A stretch of DNA of 64,000 nucleotides from Leucocoprinus leucothites (Eukaryota; Basidiomycota; Agaricomycetes; Agaricales; Agaricaceae), in contig JAACJO010000036.1 of the NCBI GenBank assembly GCA_013368445.1, positions 62,001 to 126,000 on the forward strand, in the 5' to 3' direction. Within the stretch, counting starts at the first letter, position 1, and every line of letters starts with the position of its first letter. A program made the position numbers and the translations under genes. Below, in pieces: positions 33,765-46,399 of this stretch. Under the pieces are notes generated by a model. It was not told the origin of the DNA. It ran no database searches and saw only the letters and a program-made list of their open reading frames with translations.

Positions 33765-34420
33765 GGTAATATGGCTGAGGAGATCCAGCAATTACATGTC
33801 CTTGGGGATCGTTGTTGTGAGGGCTTAAGGCAAGAGAGGGATTGTAGTATTGATAATTATAATTCCTTCGTGACGAAAACATGTTACAGGGGAGATATTC
33901 ATGGCGAATCCTAGGACTGGGTAAGTATGGAATGGGAACGAGGCGAGATCAAAGAATGCATGGTGCTGTAGGTTTCCAAGAACACTGTAACGGACAGCCG
34001 ACCTTGCCACTGAGAAAAGAAGTTGATGTAGAATCTCATTTCGATAGTTGATGTTCTCATCAGTGCCACAAAAAGACCAGTGAGAGAATCTGCTCACTAT
34101 ATCGGGGGCGGTTGCCAGGAAGGTTGATGAGGTACAAAATTTTCTGGGATCGTTCGTGAAACAAGTGGGTGGCCGCCGTGAGTATCCATTGAAGTCCAGA
34201 ATTAAACAGATCCGAAGTTCACAAGTTAAGAACAGCCAAGAAAAATACCGGACCGGGGCGGCAAGGGTAGAGTAAGTTTCCAGTCCTGGTATTGCGTAAA
34301 GGTGCGGGGAGATGATAAAATTCAAACTCCGAACAAGGTCCGCGAAAACATTGGACCTAGAGGCGCGGGACTTGCACTACAACCAGGACAGACTTGGCGT
34401 CGCAACTGTACATCTCAGTT
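33765..34420. other. Divergent intergenic region
   Basis: About 650 bp between the divergent starts of the 7TM 2 gene and the SR-rich gene. A 166-codon open frame on the minus strand (33825-34325) has no recognised domain and no clear splice partners. Confidence 0.4.
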
Positions 34421-35683
34421 ATGAGTGCTGGTCGGTTTTCTCGGGATCAAGATAATGGTAATGAATATCGCTCAAATCGTAACCATGGTGAATATTTACT
34501 CCGATATCTTATGTGCTGAAGACTCATACCCTCCTCGACATGACCTTAAATACCTGGGATACACGCATAAATGCACGCCTCAACATATGCTGTTGCTAAA
34601 TGTGTGATCTTGTAGCATATGTAAAGAAGAGAAGGCGGAGCATAGATTCAGACCTGGAAGATTGCGACCGTCGCTCGTACGGCAGAGACAAGGTGGGTGT
34701 CAAATCATTTAGGGAAGATATTTTCGCTCATGACTTGGTACAGGGTTATGTTTCTAGGGGAAGCAGTCGAACAGATGCCTTGACGGATTTTAGAGCTGAT
34801 GTTTCTGAAGAAGAGGCCGAGAACCGGGATTCTCATCATTATGCAAAACCTGTACGTTGTTTGACTCCTCAGGGGATCTATTTCACTCACAACCCAAGGG
34901 ATTTAACATATATTATTGACCAGGTGCTCCACGACGACGCACATCTAAAAGGACGTGATAGACGAGCGTACGATGAACGAGGGCCGCGTCATCAAGATTA
35001 CAACCATTCTCGTGCCTATAAAGAGGATAGGAGGAAATCTGACCGATATGTGTCTGAAGACACATCATATAGGCATGGACGAGACCGCGCCAGACACATA
35101 TCGGAAAGCCGTGGCTCAAGTCCCGACCAAGGAACATACGTTAATCAAGAATCTCGCCGCCACCGCCATCGCTTGACTGGGGATGAGCCGGGGTCATCCA
35201 CCCGCCCAAACAACCCAAGTGAACACGGGGGTTCTCGCTCCGAACGATTCTCAAAACATCATCACAAAGCAGAATGGCGAGGACGTTCTCTGTCTAGGTC
35301 ACGCTCAACTCATTCGAAATCGAGACATTCATCTTCTCGAAGCTCTTCTGCTTCATTTGAGGATTCACATCGTTATTCACGCAAGCGCAGACGACATAGG
35401 TCACGCTCTAAGTCAGTTTCAAGGGACAGAAAAGAGGGGAAAAGTCGAAAGCACAAACGATCTTCCTCTCGGAGGAAAGAGACAGATCGAGAGAGGAGTG
35501 AGAGCAAGCGGAGTGTTCTGACCGGGAAAAAGGTGAATCTGCAACCTCTATTTCGCTTTTCTCGTCATTCAATTATCCGGCTCATTTCAGATAAAGCTGA
35601 AGGTCAAGAAAGACAGAGGCGATGACGAGCGGGATGCTAAGCGGCAGGAATTGTTGAAATTTCTCAATTCGGCATATGAGTAG
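34421..35683 (+). CDS. SR/RS-rich nuclear protein
   Basis: Arg/Ser-rich protein of the type found in pre-mRNA splicing or transcription-associated complexes; the exact family is not recognised. A first exon from ATG 34421 (MSAGRFSRDQDN) joins through an intron to AYVKKRRRSIDSDLEDCDRR near 34616. The central exon is highly charged with many RS, SR, HRSR and KRRR clusters (for example SLSRSRSTHSKSRHSSSRSS). An intron after TGKK (GTGAAT..TTTCAG) joins the last exon (IKLKVKKDRGDDERDAKRQE), ending LKFLNSAYE with TAG 35681-35683. No RRM is seen. Nuclear location is inferred from composition. The structure of the first intron is uncertain. Confidence 0.65.
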
Positions 35684-35747
35684 ACTGTATGACATAATGA
35701 TGATGTGGTGTGACGAGTATGTCTTATGAACATTCGTTTTGACCACC

Positions 35748-38022
35748 ATGCTTCTCAGCCTTCCGCCTGAGCTCTTCGTCTCTATCTTGAAGTACCTTCC
35801 CCTTTCAGATATTTCAGCTTGCGTTCAGACCTCCAAACTCTTGAAAGATCTGGTTGACCAACACGAGTCGACCATATACCGGCAGGCTACAGCACATCCG
35901 TCACTCAATCTCATTCCACATGATCAGATACTCTTCTCGGAGATAATACCTCTCGGCTTGCTCTCAAAACGCTATCTCGGCGATGCAAACGACTGGAAGG
36001 ATTTATGTGAGCATCATTGATTATATATTCAGCAGTCTCTCTAAGAATCGGCTAGGTCGCCGGGCATGTCAGATGCGCTCATGTTGGCTCGGCAAAGGGC
36101 CATCTCGCATTAAGGATTACTATCACGGTTACTCAAGTTACCCAAACGTACATCGTATCAAGGTCGACGAAAAGCGTGGCTTTATCATTACAACTCATGG
36201 GCAGCACATTCCGCCATCGCAGGGCAGACTGGTGGTATCAGACATAGATAGCGGGCAACCAATTTGGGGGTTAGATTCGGTACGTGAATTAGTCTTAAGT
36301 TCACGAGAGATGTGATCTGAATATACTTCTAGCACTATGTTCGCCAATACGCCCACTGCGAGTATGGAGAAGGCTTTCTTATTTTTGACCGATCTATGGA
36401 CGCGAAAGAAGTCTGGCGTTTGGTCAGCGTCAACCCCGAAGTACCTGACCCAGAAGCGTTTGAGATTGCACCAGAGTCAAGACCAGACGAAGTTCAGCTC
36501 AATGCAATCCACATAACCTCTCCTGGGGCTCGCCTTAAATTCGTACCTCATGCACTCCTTCATCCACCAGACAACGTACCCACAAGAGCCTTTCGGTTTG
36601 TTTATCCTACATTAATGGTCGCTGCGACAACCTGTCTTTTGCTCTGGGATGTCCGGACCGGGCAACTGGTGGAACGTATGAACGACATAGCAACCCAGAT
36701 GCCGGGTGGCGAATCTACGGGCAATCAAACTCAAACATGGGCAGCAGCGGTTGCAAACTCGTCTAGTCGCCTCGGGAGGATCTGTTACGTTGAAGTGAAC
36801 AACAAATATGCTCTAGTTTGTGGGGAACGCACATTCAAGATGTTCCAAAGACAGCCCTCGCAGTCCGAAACAAGAGTGCCTAGCGACGTACCAAGGACCG
36901 CCAGATGTGTCATGGCCATTACACGAAGTCAACTACAGAAACGGGGAAGATGGATTGTGAATTTAGGTTATGTTGAGCCAGCAGATTTGCCACCGGAGTT
37001 TGAGGGTTGGGATTCGAAGAATGAGCCAAAAGAGATGGAGAATGGACAGGAGTCTGATGGTGATGCTTCCACAGAGGAAGAGAGCATGGTCATTGATTGG
37101 GAACATGACGAGTCGGATGATGACGACATGGATGATGCACCCGGGAACCACTTGCAAATTGTTCACGTCGGCTTTGATTTAATGGAGAGGAGGCGCAGGC
37201 GTGTGGCCCCAAATGATGATCACCCACATCCTAGGATTCAATTCTGGAAAAACTCGGGGAAGGCTGTCGTTACTCACCAGATAACGCTGACAAACACAGC
37301 TACTTCGGCACATCTTCATGATGACCCCATAGAACATTGTCTTGCAGGCGAGTTTCGGAGCTTATTCGTGATTAGTCGATATTGAATAATGACCAGCCCA
37401 CGTATCGCCTTGCGGACAACACCTGGCAATCCTGGCTGATACGTCAAGACTATTGATCATTCCCTATTTCGAGCGGATTTTGGATGGTCGGGTGAAGGAT
37501 TATCATGATATCATGATTGATTTCCAGATTGGCCCACTACTCCAATCGATTTATCTCGCGTATGAGGAAAACAGAATTGGCGTGGTCACGGTTTGTCTTT
37601 ACGTGGGCCGTATTATTGTTTTGCTTATCGATCTCTGCAGCAAATGGGCCTATTCATTATCCACCCGACCTTTCCGCCACCAGACGATTTTGAAACACCT
37701 CCAAAACTTCATGTCCAGCGGGTGGCATTACTGAATGACCCTGAAATACTATTTCACGTTAGCTGTCTCCAAATGACCCCGACAAGCATCTGGATCAATT
37801 GGGAGGTCGAACCGAATAGGCCTAGTCTCTTTTCTTCGGCTTGGGTCAAGGTCGAGACCGACGAAGAAATTTTTGAAGAAAACCTAAACACAACTGCATT
37901 TCTGCCACCTGGGAGATGTGCGTCAACTCTTAAATTGAGTTACCATGTGCTTAAATCTTCTACCTCTAGGGCCCGATAATTCCATCGTTGTTAGCGTGGA
38001 CTTTGGTCTGGGGTCTGAGTGA
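35748..38022 (+). CDS. F-box protein with beta-propeller-like region
   Basis: Start ATG 35748 opens an F-box (LSLPPELFVSILKYLPLSDI, then ACVQTSKLLKDLV), the Skp1-binding module of SCF ubiquitin ligases. Downstream exons give WD-like strands (HRIKVDEKRGFIITTHG, RLVVSDIDSGQPIWGL, YAHCEYGEGFLIFDRS, TCLLLWDVRTGQLVERM) and an acidic insert near 37020-37130 (ESMVIDWEHDESDDDDMDD). The segment CLAG is followed by an intron 37348-37396 whose donor is GC rather than GT, joining to AHVSPCGNHLAILAD. A last intron after FLPPGR gives a short end (DNSIVVSVDFGLGSE) with TGA 38020-38022; otherwise the frame stops at 37977-37979. The substrate is unknown. Similar F-box/propeller proteins are expanded in agaricomycetes. 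Confidence 0.75.
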
Positions 38023-38158
38023 TAAGTTCAATCGCCATCTAGCTATTTGCCACCGATATCATTACTCATGCTTCGCATGCTATTCAGATGTAATTAGTGC
38101 GAGTAGACTCGGAAAGGCATACATACAAATATACAAGAGTACAGTACTAGGACATCAA

Positions 38159-39162
38159 TTATACGCGCCCATTCCGTTCCCTAGCCCATTGCAAAACCGT
38201 TTCTCTAAACTCGTCCGGTACCGAAAGCCAAGGCATATGGTCTCCATCATCCAAGTGTTGATATACGTAATTCTTCCAACCGATTTCCTCGTAAACGGCT
38301 TTGACTGCTGTAGCGTTCACCAGCTTGTCCCTCCTCCCAGTAATCAACAACAGCTCTATTTGACCGCTCTGTGCTTTCTTGATCATCGCATCCATATTGT
38401 GAGTTCGCGAGATAAATTTGGTAGCGAGTGCTCTTGGTACAAGAATGACTCCCTCAAGTAAAGCCCGGTAGAGGTCAGGTGGGAGACGGTCTGAGAGCCA
38501 GGAGATGAAGTTGAGGGACCCTTGTTGGAAGGCATCCACATCGGTTGTCTGCATGAGGCCAGCAAGCACGCTGAATGATTCAGGGGTACTGATACGAAAA
38601 ATTGTGGCTTGATCAACACACAGGGCACCTTCAACAGTGATGAAGCCGCTAATGGAGACAGACGTATTGTAACTCGCGATGTCGACAAAATGGGCGGCTG
38701 ATAGGCGTGGATATTGGTTGCATCAAGACTCCATTCAAGGCCACGTGAACCCATAACGTACCTCCTAGACTCCATCCCATTACGAAGGCTTCTGTAACTC
38801 CAAACTCCTGGCAGACAGCTTCAAAGTCTTGGGAGATGCAACGCGACTCCCATGATTCATCGTTGAGTGGCTTCCCACTCCTCCCATGCCCTCGTGGATC
38901 ATAGCGGACCTAAAACCATGTGGGTTCAGTGAACAGTCTCCCTGAAGGTGTATTACGATTGACTCACTAAGAATGCGTTCGATGTCCACTTTGGATCCTC
39001 GAAGATAGGGTCGAATGCCGCTTTCACCATTGAGAACCCAGGTATCATGACAATGACCGGGACGGAGGGTGAACAATTTCCAGCGGCATCTGCGTATATC
39101 TCTGTCCCATCGGCTGATTTAACGAAACGGGACTTCAGGACTTTGGGCGAGTTGATGGTCAT
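38159..39162 (-). CDS. Alpha/beta hydrolase
   Basis: Serine hydrolase of the alpha/beta fold, about 300 residues. The start chosen is ATG 39162 (MTINSPKVLKSRFVKSADG), the usual beginning for this type; an upstream in-frame ATG at 39258 exists. VIVMIPGFSM forms the oxyanion region, VRYDPRGHGRSGKP follows an intron near 38900-38970, and the nucleophile elbow is GWSLG. A second intron starts GTACGT right after that motif and rejoins at AAHFVDIAS. The acid residue lies in LLLITGRRDKLV and the catalytic His in DDGDHMPWLSVPDEF. The triad is complete. The substrate is unknown; the cap region has no family label I recognise. It is convergent with the F-box gene. Confidence 0.8.
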
Positions 39163-39822
39163 TACTGAGGGGAGATAGTGCCAGAGAAAACGGGAGGCTG
39201 AGGCGAACCGAAAGGTAAAAACGTCTGGTCTATTTAACCAACCGAAAGCTTGGACCATAGCGCCCCGCCGGTGGATCAATCCTGTGAGCTACCTAATCTG
39301 ATTGAGCCGACTAGCGCACTCAGGTGCTGAGCATGCTTCGGAGATCCGGGAAGTGAAAGCAAGGCCATACTTTATTTCACGACAGACATAATTCATGGTC
39401 GGACACCGGAGATTCGATTTAAAGTTTAGCGCACCGCGTAATCTCCACCATGCAATCAATTGCATATTGAAAGTGAACATACTAGGCGCCCATATGAACA
39501 CCAGAGTAGACGGAATATGAATCTAGCTTTTCTAAGAGCGTTACATCTCAAAGGTTGGAGTGGCCTCACCTTCGTGGATTCAATTGATTCTGACAATGGA
39601 ACGAGGCCCTTTCAAACCAGAAACACAGACTGTCACACTGTGAGCCTGTTTAACAGGAGCCGAATAACAAAGACAATTCTGTTTAGCATGTTCAGTAGTC
39701 TCATAATTGAGAGTGCCTTATGTCGATATGAGGTAATAGAAGAGTCGCACTAGTAAAACTCACTCGAACGCAGAGCGTATGATAATATATGTTAAAAATA
39801 CATGATAAAGTGCAGAAGCTAA
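39163..39822. other. Intergenic, no supported gene
   Basis: About 660 bp holding the hydrolase promoter and the RTF2 3' flank. Short frames on both strands have no recognisable features. Confidence 0.4.
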
Positions 39823-40908
39823 TTAGGCATACTATTCAAGAACCGGTCAGTAACACGGAATCTCTTAAACCTGAGGCAAAGACTTACTCTCGTAAAAGTA
39901 CCCATCGTCATAAACGTTTCCTTCTTCTTTGGCTTGCCCTCTCCGTATAAGCTCTTCAGGGCATCACTCATCGTCGCCTTTCTCTTTGCCTCTTCCATCG
40001 CTAGCTCACTAACAACTGCTTTGCTGGAGGCTACCGTCGAGTTAATGACTGGTTGGGCAGATGTCTCTCTCTTCTTTTTCGGCTGCTCATCTTGTGAAGG
40101 CGGGTTTTTACGCTTTTTGGATTTCTTCGGAGGCTCTAGTAACCTCCGACGATCCATGACATCTCGTAATCGCTCCTCTTCTTCGGGCGGCGGATTCAAT
40201 GTGATGACGTCCTCCTTCCGACAATACTTCTTCTGGCACTGCGGGCACAAGTCTAAATCCTCCTCTCCCGCTTCCTTGGGCGAACCCGATGGAGACTCGG
40301 CCATTGTCTTGTACCCGGCGAGAGAGAAGACGCAGCCACATGTCCGGATACACACAAAGGGCTGAGTACCATTCATCTCCTTCATGGTGAAGGGGCAGAC
40401 GAATTGGGATCGCTCCAACGAATCGTCGGTCACTTTTGAGTCCAATGTAGGTGTAGTGTTAGGCGATAGTGTGAGCTGCTTGACGTCCTACAAACTCATG
40501 AGTCCGAGCTCGGTGAAAGATGGGAATCAAAAGAATACCTTAAGAGACCTGATATGTCCACATATTGTATCTCCATCACCATACGCCGACTTATCCAGCA
40601 GGTACTCTATTATAGAATCTTTGTTGTAGAATTTTCCAAGAGCGCAGGAAACGACAGGTTCTTGTAGCTTGCGCTAGTGATACCGTTTAGTTCCATCGGG
40701 AAGACTATGGAGCAAGGAGACACACACCTTTGACAATGCACAAAAGAACCACCGAGCTCTGCTCTGGTTTGCTCTGTCGGCTTGTTCGGCCTTTATTAGT
40801 AAACCTTGAGTCAGTAATATACAACGGCGAATTTTGGCAGACACATACCTTCTGTTTTGTCTTTACCAGGTCCCGCCGGTCTGGAATACTTCCACCGTCA
40901 TTACCCAT
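39823..40908 (-). CDS. RTF2: Replication termination factor 2 (RTF2)
   Basis: RTF2 acts in the nucleus at stalled replication forks (site-specific termination in fission yeast) and has been linked to splicing. The start at 40908 gives the family's invariant N-terminus MGNDGGSIPDRRDLVKTK. After a short intron the frame continues AEQADRANQSRARWFFCALS, then QEPVVSCALGKFYNKDSIIE and IEYLLDKSAYGDGDTICGHI, then a long exon with the RING-like half CPFTMKEMNGTQPFVC ... CGCVFS ... LCPQCQKKY. A lysine-rich linker (PPKKSKKRKNPPS) and DALKSLYGEG follow. The last intron (GTAAGT..AATAG) leaves only TyrAla before TAA 39825-39823, matching the conserved RTF2 C-terminus TFTRYA. About four introns in all. Confidence 0.92.
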
Positions 40909-41309
40909 CTCGGTTATATAGGAAGTTGGAGGTTACAAGGAACGAGTAGCGTAAGGGTGGTGAAGGTCAGAGTGAAAGCTGAGCGTGAGAGTACTAAGCC
41001 TCAACAGGGGTTATCTAATAATGTATAAGCTGAGTAAGCCAGCATCGCCATACGGGACCAGTCACCTCCTTTGCACCACGAAGCTCTACTAGCTTCAGTG
41101 AATGACACTGGAAGCTCTTGTTTGATTATATGCAGTCAGTACTGATCACCCATGAGCGATACAATGGTAGTAACCTGAGCGTATTTGAAAAGGGAAGTTT
41201 CGCGAGAGATGTGGCGGTGAGAGAATCAAACGGATGGTCGAGCACGCCACAGAGAGTCCAAAACTCAATATATGGTCATCAGCATCCATAAGAATGTGCA
41301 CGACTCACC
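40909..41309. other. Intergenic, no supported gene
   Basis: About 400 bp between RTF2 and the kinase relic. The kinase catalytic loop expected here is not found in any frame. Confidence 0.4.
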
Positions 41310-42000
41310 AGTGTGGATATACCCGCATTCACAATGAAAGTAGTTCAGAGCAAGGAGCACCTGCTTTATTATGCGCTTTGTAGTGGGCACGGTAAACCAA
41401 TTTTGTCCAGGCGGTCGAAGGGTTGCCAGGCTCGAGCTCAAGGCGTCATGCGCGAAACAGATATGACCGCCAGCTGCGCTCTTGGCAGTGAAACATTCTC
41501 GGAGAGTCAAGCAGTGATTGAATCCGGGGCTGTTGGAATTGGTAGACTCGATCTTTCTGTATACATTATATTCTGGTGAATTGCCAGCGACGATTTGCGC
41601 AGTAGCTTGTGATGTCAAGATTTTCATGGCAACAAAAGTTTTGGCCGCCGCCGATCTATCTCTGCATTGATGTCAAAATTAGGCTGATATTAGCACGAGT
41701 TGACGCGAAACTTACAGTGCGGCCCACACAGAGGAAGAAGCGGCCCAGCCGAGCCGTGCTCAGCGGTCAAACAGAGCTGAGATGGGGAAGTTCGGATGCT
41801 CACCTTATGGACGAATTTAGATTATTTTAGTGAACGCCCGACTGCAGCACCATTGAAGTATCCGAAACCCTCCTCAGAAGTCGAGAGCAGAGGTTCCTCC
41901 GGGGGCTGGTCACTTCCTCCCGTTGCAGCAGCAAGAACTTTCGGATTGATCGCTTTAACATCCTGTTCGAAGGGTGGCTGTGACGTTTCGGGCACTCTTT
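41310..42000 (-). pseudogene. SRPK-type Ser/Thr kinase pseudogene
   Basis: N-terminal half of an SR-protein-kinase-like gene. The order matches the family: PPEEPLLSTSEEGFGYFNGA, then SKFVHK, an intron, RLGWAASSSVWAALDR (glycine loop, with Ala-Ala-Ser in place of Gly residues), another intron, then AMKILTSQATAQ with the ATP-binding lysine, LTLRECFTAKSAAGGHIC and KRIIKQVLLALNYFHCECG ending at YIHTG. An in-frame TAA (41824-41822) interrupts the block just before SKFVHK, and the catalytic loop, DFG and C-lobe are absent downstream. It is therefore a truncated, inactive relic. Confidence 0.7.
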
Positions 42001-42424
42001 GTCAGGAAGACAGGTGTTGAAATAGTTTGTTAATTGAAAATGTGCGGCGCAGAAGGCGTGGTTTGGGAAGAAGATGCATAATTGACATTGTCATGTGCAG
42101 AAGTGCATAACATGGACACCATTTGTCCGCGCTTGCTCAGTGCTCAAAGCGCTGATGGAACACTCCTTTGCAACACTTGATAATTCCTCTTTACTCTCAG
42201 CCCGCAGAGTCAGACACAGAACATGAAAATGACGGTACAGCATATTACTCACCTGGTGTACAGTATAAAATGAAATCTATTTTCCAAAAATGAACCACAT
42301 GGTAAGCAACCCCAACTTTCCTGTGAGCCCCAGTTCCTTTCGGAGTTGCCTGATAACATGATCATATAAAGCTTACCTGGCTGCAGACGCATTCCCACAT
42401 CGACCAACCAGCTCAACCACGACC
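42001..42424. other. Upstream region of the carboxypeptidase gene
   Basis: About 420 bp with no coding signal. It would include the carboxypeptidase promoter. Confidence 0.4.
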
Positions 42425-44405
42425 ATGTTTGAACACTTCCTTTCCGTAATTACGCTTGGGTTTGGGTGCTTAACATCAATTTGTCAAGCTCAATTCATCC
42501 CGAGTCATCCGGCCCAGGACCAGTCGCTAAGATTTCTGAACGAGCAGTACGATACTGGACTCCTCTCACCGCCGTACTCCACGTTAACGGACATACCTGA
42601 AACGCATTGGACCGTCCTCACTCATCCCTCCCATCCAGAGTATGGAGTTAGAGTGAAGAAAACGAACTTCTGTGATGATACCGTCAAGTCCGCTTTTCCA
42701 TTCTTCTTCGGATTGTCCCCCTCACATAATGATTATCCAGCGGATACACGGGCTACATTGATATTCAAGCACGACATCTCTTCTTCTACTTCTTTGAGAG
42801 CAGGAGCAATCCCGACGTCGATGATGTCATATTCTGGACAAATGGAGGCCCCGGATGTTCATCTTCCCTTGGACTTTTCTTCGAACTAGGTCGGTCCCCA
42901 AATGTCGTATAGCAAACAATGCGCTTCATCCAAGAAGGTCCTTGCAGGATCACCGATGCCGATGGTCCCAAATTCCACCCGGAATCCTGGAACACGAACG
43001 CAAATATTTTCTTCGTCGATCAACCCGTTGGCGTTGGGTTCTCTTATGCCGAGTTTGGCGAAGTTGTGGTAACCTTAACCCATTATAAGCCCAGATACAT
43101 TGTTAATGACATTTCAAGTATACATCTGAAGACGCAGCCGCAGATATTGCTGCTTTCGTTGCTATCTTCTTTGACAACTTCAGCCAATTCAAGGGAAGAG
43201 CATTGCATATGGCGGGCGAGTCCTACGGGGTGGGTCACCATGTTTCATCGCCCCAAAAAATAACTCGACATGGCTCCTCTAGGGACGTTACTTGCCATTG
43301 TTTGCCTCTGCTGTATACGATCAGAATGCTCTCAGAGTCGATGCTGGTTTACCCCCAATCAACCTAACCTCCGTGATGATAGGCAGGTACTCTTCTCATC
43401 GGTTAGGTGGAGTGTTCTCTGAGGATGAAGTACTTTTCTGTGAATAGGAAATGGCATGACTGACAGCTTTAGGATGATGCTGTCGTACTATGACATGCAA
43501 TGCACTCCCGCTTCTATCAAGCCTTTTATTGACATCTCCAGCTGCGTCGCCCAAAAGCATGTGGTGAGTAGGTGTCCATGCTTTTCTACCTCGACGAAGT
43601 TCATAATATCTTAGATGGATCGATGCGAACGATGGATGAGAAGAGCATGTATCGACCATTTTGATAAAATTGATTGTTCCGCAGCCTACAACTTCTGCTC
43701 AGCTACGTACACCACTCCCTACCATCTCACTGGTGAGCATGTTGATGTCATCGTCCCAACAAACATCTCATTGTGACAAAGGGAAAAATCCATACGATAT
43801 GAGTAAGCCGTGCGAAGGAGGTGTGAGGGAGACCTTGTGCTACCCAGCCACTGCGTTAGTATCTGAATCAATTCAGTTGCAATGCCAATCTGATCCGTTA
43901 ACCATCAGGCACATTCGCGATTTCCTGAGTGACCCCAAGAATCGTGCTCGACTCGGCGTCGACGCTACTGTCACAAGAAATTTCACGTCCTGTAACCAAG
44001 AAGTGAACGGGGGGTTCAGTATCGCCGGTGACATCCTTCACCCAACCACAGACTACGTTGCTAACCTTCTCGAACGTGGTATTCGAGTTCTGATCTACGT
44101 GGGTGCATATGACTGGATCTGCAATCATGTTGGAAATGAGCGCTGGACACTGGCTATGGATTGGAGTGGCAAACAAGAGTTTGGAGCGACTGACAAGCGG
44201 GAGTGGCTTGTTGATGGCAAGAAAGCTGGACTCACAAGGAGCGCCAGGGGACTTACCTTTGCTACCATCGACGGAGCAGGGCATATGGTAGGCAACTCGC
44301 GTGGGTGAAATTTATGTGCGTTGACTGTTGTCTCAGGTCCCCTACGATAAACCTAAGGAAGCTCTGGCGCTGGTGCAACGTTGGTTAGCTAACGAGAAAT
44401 TTTAG
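42425..44405 (+). CDS. Serine carboxypeptidase (peptidase S10)
   Basis: Secreted or vacuolar serine carboxypeptidase that removes C-terminal residues, usually at acid pH. ATG 42425 starts a signal peptide ([20 protein letters not shown]). Several short exons carry the S10 landmarks in order: [14 protein letters not shown] (oxyanion region), ELGPCRI joined over an intron at about 42893-42937, [19 protein letters not shown], the nucleophile GESYG near 43205, MIGNGMTDS, a Cys-rich insertion, the catalytic Asp in [15 protein letters not shown], and the catalytic His in [17 protein letters not shown], split by the last intron. TAG 44403-44405. All triad residues are present. About eight introns; not every boundary was resolved. 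Confidence 0.85.
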
Positions 44406-45255
44406 CGAAATGCAGGTTCAAGGTGTAATGTAATCACAAAGAAACACAGGCCGCTAAATCATGATAAATGTTATTTAAAAAAACCGCATGAAATTCGTAA
44501 ACGCTTGTCACCAATATGGCGCATTGCCGTCGAATCCAATCTACTGTTTTTGAATGCCCCCTTGAAAGTCCATAGGGTTGTCACACCCATTCCTCCCCTT
44601 TATTAGCATATTTCTCAAGTCGCCTCTTCTCAAGCAGTGAATCATGAGACTCTTCCACCACAGGGTGACAGACCAGGACATCCCAAATGGTCTCTGAAGA
44701 TGTCAGGTCCGGGATCCTAGACTCCATGAGCATCAACCAAGTGGGCTACTACTAAGTGGCTCCTGCCGGAGGCCTAGGGCGCGAATGGTCCACAGCTCGA
44801 GTGTAAAGGAAGATGAATCAAGCAGTATGCATTATCGAGTGTCAAACCCGCAAGTTCGCCTGGGCTTCTGTTTGCGAAGGCCGAAAATGGCCCCAGGAAA
44901 GTCTTTGAAAGAAGCAGAGAATATCAGGGCTATAGACCAGATGGAAGTGCTTGATGGGTTTTCCAGAATCGAGCACAACCATCCAGAGCCGTTTATCCAC
45001 TCCAATGATTTCACTCCCTCCGACCCATGACCGATAACATGCAGCTCAGGTCTCTGACCAAAGCGCCTATGAGCATATCTCAAGATGATAAATTGCAAAG
45101 GACTGCGCTAATGGTGGGGCCACATGAAAGTAACTGACACAATGTCGTGAGAACTGTAAGACACAGCGTCTCATCGACATCAATTGAATCTGATCATGTT
45201 TTCTGAAAACTTTAAATTTATCTTATCACACCCCACCACTCTATCCCATATTCAA
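44406..45255. other. Intergenic, no supported gene
   Basis: About 850 bp. Overlapping open frames on both strands at 44785-45098 have no recognised features. Confidence 0.4.
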
Positions 45256-46179
45256 ATGCTCCTACCGCCGTTCAACCTTCCTGAAAACATTGTACTCCTT
45301 ATAACAGACACTCTTCCTTCACCAGCATCATTCCTTCTTCATAAAGCTTTTGCCTCTCATCTCAAATCTTCATCAACTACACCAAGGACCGCTACAGTTG
45401 TCTCGGTATCCGAAGACCTTGCGAAATGGAAAGCTATAGCATCTAGATCAGTGGGTCCTACCACCAGTACTTCGATGAAATAATAGAAGTACTCACCCCA
45501 AGACCAGAATATCAACCTAAACCAGCAGATTGATTCCGGTTCCCTTACATATATCGACGCACTCTCACTGGTTCAACCACCCTATCAAAATACTTCATCC
45601 AGCTCGCCAACATTACGCCCATTATTGGATTCGATCGTAAATTCTTTCTTGTCGTCAAAATCAAAAACGACCGAGACTCCAGAACGACTTGTGATTTTGG
45701 ATGACGTCTCGACATTCGAGTGGATAGGATTCTCTCTTCTTGACGTGTCCCGTTTTGTTCGTGCCCTCGTAGCTGCATGCCGACGCGTAGGTCATTATTT
45801 CATCATTTCTTACTATAATGCCTATCCATGTGCCTTTCATTCCTAGGAGAACGCTACTCTGATAATTAGACATCATCTTACGCTGTCTGACGAACTCGAC
45901 GACCTCTTTCGGTGCCTACTTCAGCTTTCTACTTACCATCTCGAGGTGCGATCGCTCTCCAGCGGTCGCAGCGGAGCTGTGAGCGGAGAGGTCAGTCGAC
46001 TGTTGAGTCGACTCTCGTCATCACTTATAACATATATATTGCAGATTGCACTTCATTTGGGGCCCTCTACACCGAGCAACTCCATCAAGCTCATACCTCG
46101 TAGTTCAGCTCTCCAATATCGACTGACGGATACGGGAGCAACATTTTTCGAACGAGGAACAGGCGCAGCGGTACTTTGA
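45256..46179 (+). CDS. ELP6: Elongator complex subunit ELP6
   Basis: RecA-fold subunit of the Elongator ELP4-ELP5-ELP6 ring, needed for wobble-uridine (U34) tRNA modification in the cytoplasm. Start ATG 45256. The first exon reads [20 protein letters not shown] and [18 protein letters not shown], typical of ELP6. After an intron the frame continues [11 protein letters not shown], then [12 protein letters not shown] and [18 protein letters not shown], the segment equivalent to the RecA strand; then [20 protein letters not shown]. The last exon after a short intron begins IALHLGPST and ends RGTGAAVL at 46179. As in other ELP6 proteins there is no Walker A motif. It is convergent with the eL8 gene about 220 bp away. 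Confidence 0.75.
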
Positions 46180-46399
46180 TACAACCTTACTCACACCGAT
46201 CCAGAAATGATGGCGAGGGAATAAAGTTATAATACATGTAGACACACGGCGCACTGCATATTGCATGTCCACAAGAGCGAAGCATAACACGATATATCGC
46301 ATACGAAGCATAAGGCCACAAGGGTACACCACATATTGATTATAGCTATTTTGTGAAAGCCAGACCAAGGCATAGATCCTCCCCAAGCATGGAACATTT

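Noticed and set aside
33825..34325. 166-codon open frame on the minus strand
   Set aside because: No recognised domain, no membrane pattern matching the neighbouring 7TM gene and no plausible splice partner; it lies in a divergent promoter interval.
44785..45098. Overlapping open frames on both strands between carboxypeptidase and ELP6
   Set aside because: Neither shows a motif, signal peptide or intron structure; no basis to choose one.
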